DNA of 10,745 nucleotides from Zygnema cylindricum (Eukaryota; Streptophyta; Zygnematophyceae; Zygnematales; Zygnemataceae). Of the stretch, positions 6,411-10,745 are shown piece after piece. The translations under genes were made by a program, and so were the position numbers. The notes beneath the pieces are model-generated. The model saw nothing but the letters and a program-made list of their open reading frames with translations. It did not search any database and had not been told where the DNA came from. The stretch lies in NCBI GenBank assembly GCA_037447655.1, contig JBBHKE010001085.1:1-10745 (forward strand). Reading direction: 5' to 3'. Positions within the stretch are counted from its first letter, which is position 1. Each line of letters opens with the position of its first letter.

Positions 6411-6623
6411 ATTACCAACGCCACGACAGTAGTTAGCAATGTGATTGTTTTTTTTTTATTAATATACGTCGTGCAATGTTGAATGATGAAAAAAATCATC
6501 TGCATATGGCTTGTGATTTTTTTTTTTGAAGTTGCATGCTCTCGGAGAGGTAGAGAGAGAAGGCCACGGCTGCCTGTCTGTGAACGGCATACAATTTTAT
6601 TATGACCAAAAAAGTAGCATTTT

Positions 6624-6688
6624 GCAGGAATTGAACCTGCGCCTACATATTTTGCCCTATAACCCACTGATGGATTTGTCCTTGACCA
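6624..6688 (-). other. tRNA-like T-arm with A- and B-box (tRNA relic or SINE)
   Basis: On the minus strand, GCAGG-TTCAATT-CCTGC (6624-6640) is a perfect 5-bp stem with a canonical 7-nt T-loop and contains an exact B-box. TGGTCAAGGAC (6678-6688) fits an A-box 51 nt upstream, a spacing seen in tRNAs with a long variable arm. The 7-nt acceptor strands do not pair and no clear anticodon arm forms, so a functional tRNA is unlikely. An 8-bp perfect stem, CCTACATA/TATGTAGG, brackets the middle instead. Confidence 0.35.
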
Positions 6689-6875
6689 GTTTATGTAGGT
6701 GTTTCGACGCACAATCGAGGTGTGATAATATTTTACATACACGTTATTTTTTACCATTCGTTTAACGGAAATCCTAAAAACTGCGGTACTTGTTCAATTC
6801 AATTTTTTTAACAGGTACGAATTTGTACGGAAAACATTCATTAACGTTTTTAACGATTTTTTCAAATTGACCTCT

Positions 6876-6896
6876 CCAGTTTCTACGTATTGTACG
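6876..6896 (+). repeat. 21-bp direct repeat, right copy
   Basis: Exact second copy of 6034-6054; the identity continues one base to the left. It runs directly into TACGCGCGTTT. Confidence 0.75.
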
Positions 6897-7223
6897 CGCG
6901 TTTGAATCGTGTGTAGAATACGTTTTGAACAACTATGGTTTAAATCGTAGTTCAAAAATAGGCACTATTTTGTAGGCCTTTTGTAGGCCACCTTTAGCGT
7001 AAGTTCTGTTACGGGCTTTCCATGTGATATTCTTAGATCGCTACTTTGATCAGCGGCCGTCCGATCGTCCAAATCTGAAGGTTTAAATAAAAAAATACCA
7101 CAAAACTCACAAAAAAATATTTTTTTATCCAAATGTTTTTCAAAATTTAGACATGACGTTTAATTCTCTATCGATCGATGTGCAACTCAACCCTGTTACT
7201 ATTTTATTTAATTTTGCGACCAA
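6897..7223. other. Non-coding stretch with small repeats
   Basis: AACTATGGTTTAAAT (6931-6945) is most of a 22-bp near-palindrome and recurs at 7304-7318. TTTTGTAGGCC is tandemly doubled near 6968-6989. No gene is seen. Confidence 0.5.
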
Positions 7224-7252
7224 TACAATATGGGTCTTAAGGTCATATTGTA
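7224..7252. repeat. 29-bp near-palindrome TACAATATG...CATATTGTA
   Basis: Nine-base arms, TACAATATG at 7224 and CATATTGTA ending at 7252, are perfectly complementary around a CTTAAG core. CATATTGTATG is then repeated directly at about 7271. The structure could extrude as a cruciform. Confidence 0.6.
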
Positions 7253-7611
7253 TGTTTTGCGTACAATAGGCATATTGTATGGGCCTACTTTCACCTACTT
7301 TAAAACTATGGTTTAAATTTTAGGTTTGGGAGTTTGAACGTGGTCAAAGTTAATTACCTTGAGTTTAAACGTCCTTAAGGTCTTAGTCGTTAAGGCAAGT
7401 TTTTACATAAAAAGGATTCTTTGGAAAATATGTATTTTTTTTTAGTTTTGAAAATAACATTTAATCTTTTGATTTGTATATGCTTTGAATGTGTGATACG
7501 AGGCTTAATCATTTAGTATTCTAGCTTGGTTTTAGACCCTTGTGTATTAGCGAGAGTCAATGAACCAATGGGGGTCAAATCATTTTCTTAGCTTTAAGCA
7601 GTAAACCAATA
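7253..7611. other. Non-coding stretch, no gene seen
   Basis: AT-rich, with no frame of note. It holds the second AACTATGGTTTAAAT copy (7304) and the third CATATTGTATG copy (7271). Confidence 0.4.
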
Positions 7612-7756
7612 TACATGATTAAGAAACATCTGTTCCGGTTGATCACACAGAGTAAAGTTTTCATGTCGTTAATGCCCGATCTCACCTTAAAACATTAATG
7701 TACGTGATTAGCGATCGTCGGTTGTGGTTGATCACGCTTCAAAGAGCTATAAATAT
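7612..7756 (+). promoter_or_regulatory. 89-bp-spaced repeat upstream of a TATA box
   Basis: TACATGATTA...GGTTGATCACAC (7612-7648) and TACGTGATTA...GGTTGATCACGC (7701-7737) are diverged direct copies 89 bp apart with conserved ends. TATAAATAT follows at 7748-7756, 11 bp after the second copy. Two similar boxes just upstream of a TATA box look like a promoter firing right. GTGAACTA is then repeated at 7783 and 7851 in the presumed leader. A frame without ATG is open over about 7787-7971, but I cannot show that it is coding. Confidence 0.35.
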
Positions 7757-8530
7757 TAAAAAACCAGGCAACACGATCTGATGTGAACTAACCAACATCA
7801 CTGGTGGCAACGGGGGTCAAGCGGATACAACAACGGAGGTCATCACGCGTGTGAACTAGCAAGTATTGTTTCCACTGTTACACTCTGTGGCTTGACAATC
7901 AGGAGAGACCAATGGATTCTCGGCTTTGTCGCGCACTTACATAGGCGAATATCTGAGTTCGTGAAACATTGTTAACATGGTTGTAGGTGATATTTATCGT
8001 AGAGGGGTTGAATAAAAAGCCGATGATATTGTATGTAGTGTGAAATATTTGTGATAGTGCTTGTGAGACTTGTGTAACGAGGCCTTTTGCCCTTTGGTGA
8101 ATGTTAACGCATTGTACTTTTATTTGGTATTGGTTTATTCCAATAGCTAAAAACAATGCTTTGTGAGGGAACTTTAAAAAGAAGTTAGAAGATAATTTCT
8201 TGATTACTCTTGTGTGAATAATTGTTTTTTTTTCACATAAGGGAGAACCATCTAGCCGCGTCTTCGGAATGCAATTTTCACATGTGTGGGAAGTAAGGAT
8301 TTTGAGGAAGTTGTATTGATTTCGTTATTCGCTTGATACATGTTGGTCCTTGACATGTGGGGGGCCTTTAAGCCCTCGAATTTTGGTTCAACCGTGGATT
8401 TGGACATATATTTTTAACGGCGGAAATGGGTAAGATAAAGTCATAATTATGTTGACGAGCCAAGTGACATAACAACGAAAGACCAAGCCCATAACGTGGG
8501 GGGCCATGAGGATGAAGGATGACGTAATTT
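7757..8530. other. No clear gene; scattered short open frames
   Basis: Short plus-strand frames at about 7787-7971, 8233-8310 and 8335-8417 have fairly protein-like composition but are broken by stops and lie in different phases. They could be parts of the same decayed gene as 8563-8987. GTGGGGGGCC occurs at 8357 and 8496. Confidence 0.3.
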
Positions 8531-8562
8531 AAAAAACCCTTGAAGCACGTAACCTGTCAAGT

Positions 8563-8987
8563 ATGAATGACTTACAATGTTGCCGAAATTTCTTCAAGGA
8601 TTGGCCATTGATAGAGCTGGATGGCAAAAAGAACCCGATGACAGATTAAAGTGACAACAACATTTTAACAATTGAGCGTCTTATGGAAGCTGCCAAATTC
8701 ATATGCGCCACAAAGAACAACTTTTATGTGACGAAGATACAAACTCGTGCGTCCATCACAAATAGAGTTTTTTTTGCGACGAATTGGAATGGGACGACGA
8801 GTGGCACAAACGTTTGAGCAGTTTTTCGCAATATAGAAATGAAAAATCAAGCAACAACATAAATACAAAAAAGATGTTCAAAAATTTGGAATTGTTTTTT
8901 GTGAGATGTGGTGATGGGTATGGCCTCGTTCCTTTTAGACTGCTATTGCCACAACTAGCTATGTACCACGCCATAATATTGAACTGA
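8563..8987 (+). pseudogene. Possible decayed reading frame, one stop and one frameshift
   Basis: From ATG 8563 a frame of 28 codons ends at TAA 8647. The same frame then stays open for 55 codons to 8814. A second frame, opening at 8766 and ending at TGA 8985, carries on with acidic/aromatic then Lys/Asn-rich sequence (Glu-Trp-Asp-Asp-Glu-Trp motif). The two frames overlap at a run of eight T (8768-8775), where loss of one T would give exactly this shift. AT-rich DNA of this length should hold more stops. I recognise no family. It may be chance, or a remnant of a transposon or host gene. Confidence 0.3.
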
Positions 8988-9651
8988 TATCAAGTGTGAA
9001 AAAAAGAATAGAAATAAAGACTTAAATTCAAACAAGTCATCTCAAAGAGTGTGTACATTCGTGGTAACCCATGGAATATTTTACGATATAAAAGTATGGG
9101 TTTAAAGGCGAGAAACGGTTGTCACCGAAGTTGAAACGATTAAACTAACAAAAAAAGTTTGTATTTTCTGGCATGTAACACAACGCTGGTAATAGCGAAA
9201 TAGCGATTTAAGAGGTTTTATTTTTCTTTTACACAAACGGGCATGTAGTAAGTTTTTCAGTCCCCTATAGGGTTCAATGCGTTTCCAGAGCATATATTAT
9301 GAGGTAACAACAAAACGACACAATTTTTCGACTTTATCGACTTTTACGTGGTACTCGAACGACTTTTTCACGCTTCCGCGAAAAAAAAAAATCTTAAATC
9401 TTGTCCACGCCGACACAGCTTCAAGAATTTTACAGAAAAATCACGTGCGATGGTTTAAAAAATACGGTTGCAGGTATGACGGTGTTTTATCTGGAAATAT
9501 CTGAACCGGCCAGGTATAAGAAACATTAAAAATAACGAACGGCGTCTGATAATTTAGTAATATTATACATACGAAAAACTACATTCTATGTCGCTTTATG
9601 GTCATCATAAATGCAGGGCGGTTTCAGTTTGACGCTTTGTGGAAGGTAGGG
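8988..9651. other. Non-coding stretch, no gene seen
   Basis: Only short frames without family features. CACGTG occurs at 9442-9447. CCAGGTATAAGAAACA near 9510 resembles the CCAGGTGTATAGAAACAG word of the tandem repeat that follows, so a badly decayed extra unit may lie here. Confidence 0.4.
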
Positions 9652-10200
9652 TCCGTACTTTTCTGTCTTTGGATGTTTTTGTAACATCCTTTATGACCAA
9701 TCGTGACGATGAATCCATTCTTGCTTCTTTGCCAAATGGAGTTTAAAGTACTAAAAGGCTTAGGTAGATGTAAATTTTTATGTACGGACGACGACAAGCT
9801 GAATGTAACGAAGAATAAATGTTTGACACGTGTGATAAAGCAATGCCCCAGGTGTATAGAAACAGAATAATAAACCGTTGAAATGAATAGTTTGTCTAAG
9901 GTAATGTCCGTACAACCAAACCTCACTGTCATTGGATCTTGTTTGTACCATCCGGCAAGTTTTGTCGTGGACCATGACTTTTTTGGCGGATGAACCCATG
10001 CTTATTTCTTTGCCATGTGGACTTAAAGTGTGAAAAACTTGCGTCGATGTAAAATTTTATGTACGGATGACGACAAATATGAAAGCAAAGAAGAGTTAAA
10101 GATCGACACGTGCCATAAAATTGTAGCCCAGGTGTATAGAAACAGAAAAAAGTTTTTTTCTGTTTCAAAAAACCGCTGAAAATGGCTAAGGGTGCGTCTC
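9652..10200. repeat. Diverged tandem duplication, two units of 255-290 bp
   Basis: Unit 1 (about 9652-9906) and unit 2 (about 9907-10200) align through ordered shared blocks: GTCCGTAC, CTGTC(A/T)TTGGAT, a GATGAA(T/C)CCAT block, TTCTTTGCCA, GATGTAAA, TTTATGTACGGA, GACGACAA, ACACGTG, CCAGGTGTATAGAAACAG and AAACCG(T/C)TGAAA. Offsets drift from 255 to 281 through small indels. Both units keep a CACGTG G-box (9827, 10107) and GTACGG (9782, 10061). Minus-strand frames in the two units give similar peptides, but stops and indels interrupt them. Confidence 0.85.
10139..10166. repeat. Perfect snap-back palindrome inserted in tandem unit 2
   Basis: GAAACAGAAAAAA (10139-10151) and TTTTTTCTGTTTC (10154-10166) are perfect complements with a 2-nt spacer. 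The matching place in unit 1 has only GAAACAGAATAATAAACC, so unit 2 gained about 20 bp copied in inverted form. Confidence 0.7.
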
Positions 10201-10298
10201 TGTGTGATTAAGTAAGGGTTTTTTTCTGTCGTTTTCGTGTAAAACTTAGAGCCGTACCGCGTAAGTTTCAACCGTACAATAAAATAGAAAAAAAGAGA

Positions 10299-10335
10299 AG
10301 TACATTTTGCGTCATCATCGAATTTAAAATGTACT
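10299..10335. repeat. Perfect 10-bp inverted repeat AGTACATTTT/AAAATGTACT
   Basis: The arms at 10299-10308 and 10326-10335 are exact complements around a 17-nt loop containing GTCATCATCG. No T-run follows, so it is not terminator-like. Role unknown. Confidence 0.55.
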
Positions 10336-10570
10336 ACATGTTGTCGTCTTGTGTTTTTCGACCCACTTCGACGACAAAAAACGTCATCTTCAACCTTATC
10401 TTTAAAATACAGGGCCGATGTGTTTTAAAATTAGGGATTTTATATAAACAAATAGGAACACGTATTCGCAAGTGTAATGTTTTGTTCAAAAACTTCAAAC
10501 GAATTCAAGCGACGTGGAAGTGTACACGATTCGCTATGTTTTGTCAGTTTTTGTCTAATATGACAAATAG

Positions 10571-10732
10571 AAGTACACAGTTTGTTTTGTTTTGTCCGAT
10601 TCCATCCGGTACGGATTCTTTTTTTGCAGGGGTCTCAAGGTTCCGATGCCATTTCACGTCGAGCCGACAATAGACGCAAAGTCAAAACGCATCTTCTTCA
10701 ACCGTGAAACGGCACAGGCTGGAGGGCGGTAG
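10571..10732 (+). CDS. Possible terminal exon, unassigned
   Basis: This frame is open from 10571 and ends at TAG 10730-10732. TTCTTTTTTTGCAG at 10616-10629 is a good plant 3' splice site, so an exon could begin at 10630 and encode 33 residues with Pro-Met-Pro-Phe and a Glu-Thr-Ala-Gln end. From 10630 the DNA is near 50% GC, unlike the AT-rich DNA before it. Against it: another plus frame and a minus-strand frame (about 10530-10664) are also open, no upstream exon is found, and I recognise no family. Confidence 0.2.
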   Translation, partial: KYTVCFVLSDSIRYGFFFCRGLKVPMPFHVEPTIDAKSKRIFFNRETAQAGGR

Positions 10733-10745
10733 GTCTACAATGTCA

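Noticed and set aside
6617-6695. Functional tRNA gene or organelle tRNA insertion
   Set aside because: The T-arm is perfect, but acceptor strands do not pair and no anticodon arm forms. Resemblance to organelle tRNA-Tyr is limited to short words.
6299-6757. 152-codon minus-strand frame
   Set aside because: It runs through a poly-Lys/Asn stretch from T-runs and through the tRNA-like structure, and composition is uneven. It looks like chance.
7899-8156. 85-codon minus-strand frame
   Set aside because: No family motif and no supporting promoter on that strand; short plus-strand frames here look equally plausible.
9624-10271. Four minus-strand frames with similar peptides
   Set aside because: The similarity comes from the tandem DNA duplication; frames shift between units and break at stops, so protein constraint is not shown.
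10329-10673. 114-codon plus-strand frame
   Set aside because: Low-complexity, AT-driven residues with no motif. The alternative frame with an acceptor site at 10629 is a better, though still weak, candidate.
1-10745. CRISPR array, prokaryotic operon or phage region
   Set aside because: No spaced identical repeats with unique spacers, no Shine-Dalgarno-led gene series and no phage-type proteins. All signals point to plant nuclear DNA.

Overview
The window looks like nuclear, mostly non-coding DNA of a flowering (or other seed) plant. It is AT-rich and carries long GA/CT microsatellites, G-box palindromes (GCCACGTGGC), TATA boxes of the CTATAAATA type, telobox-like AACCCTAA words, and short TA-flanked inverted-repeat elements. 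There are no bacterial-style operons, Shine-Dalgarno sites or packed genes. I cannot name the species.

Layout. 1-135: a G-rich GGGAGA array and a degenerate telobox tract, perhaps the promoter or 5' leader of a gene running left out of the window. 500-870: four CACGTG G-boxes plus a near-match, interleaved with GA repeats. 1156-1374 and 5594-5809: two copies, in opposite orientation, of one MITE-like family with long terminal inverted repeats and TA flanks. 4791-5329: a longer element whose 25-bp termini belong to the same family. 2370-2455: a miRNA-sized foldback. 2741-2916: a 14-bp minisatellite. 3720-4409 (minus): the one convincing gene, a predicted secreted acidic protein of 229 residues whose C-terminal heptad repeat is encoded by 21-bp DNA units, each carrying an ACGT core. 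Its A-rich leader, TATA-like box and CT-rich upstream tract lie at 4418-4705. 5950-6900: tRNA-like A/B-box pairs, a short foldback and a split direct repeat. 7224-7760: palindromes and an 89-bp-spaced repeat upstream of a TATA box. 8563-8987: a possible decayed reading frame. 9652-10200: a diverged tandem duplication. 10571-10732: a GC-richer open frame with a splice-acceptor-like junction, possibly a terminal exon.

The strongest window-wide signal that ordinary annotation does not explain is the hexamer CCGTAC/GTACGG. I count 28 copies by eye against about two expected for this base composition, in three clusters (431-1317, 4974-6830, 9653-10614) and absent between them. Six copies sit in exact matches to the SBP-domain binding consensus TNCGTACAA. 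Some lie inside the MITE arms, so transposons may have spread these sites. No multi-gene pathway can be reconstructed here.
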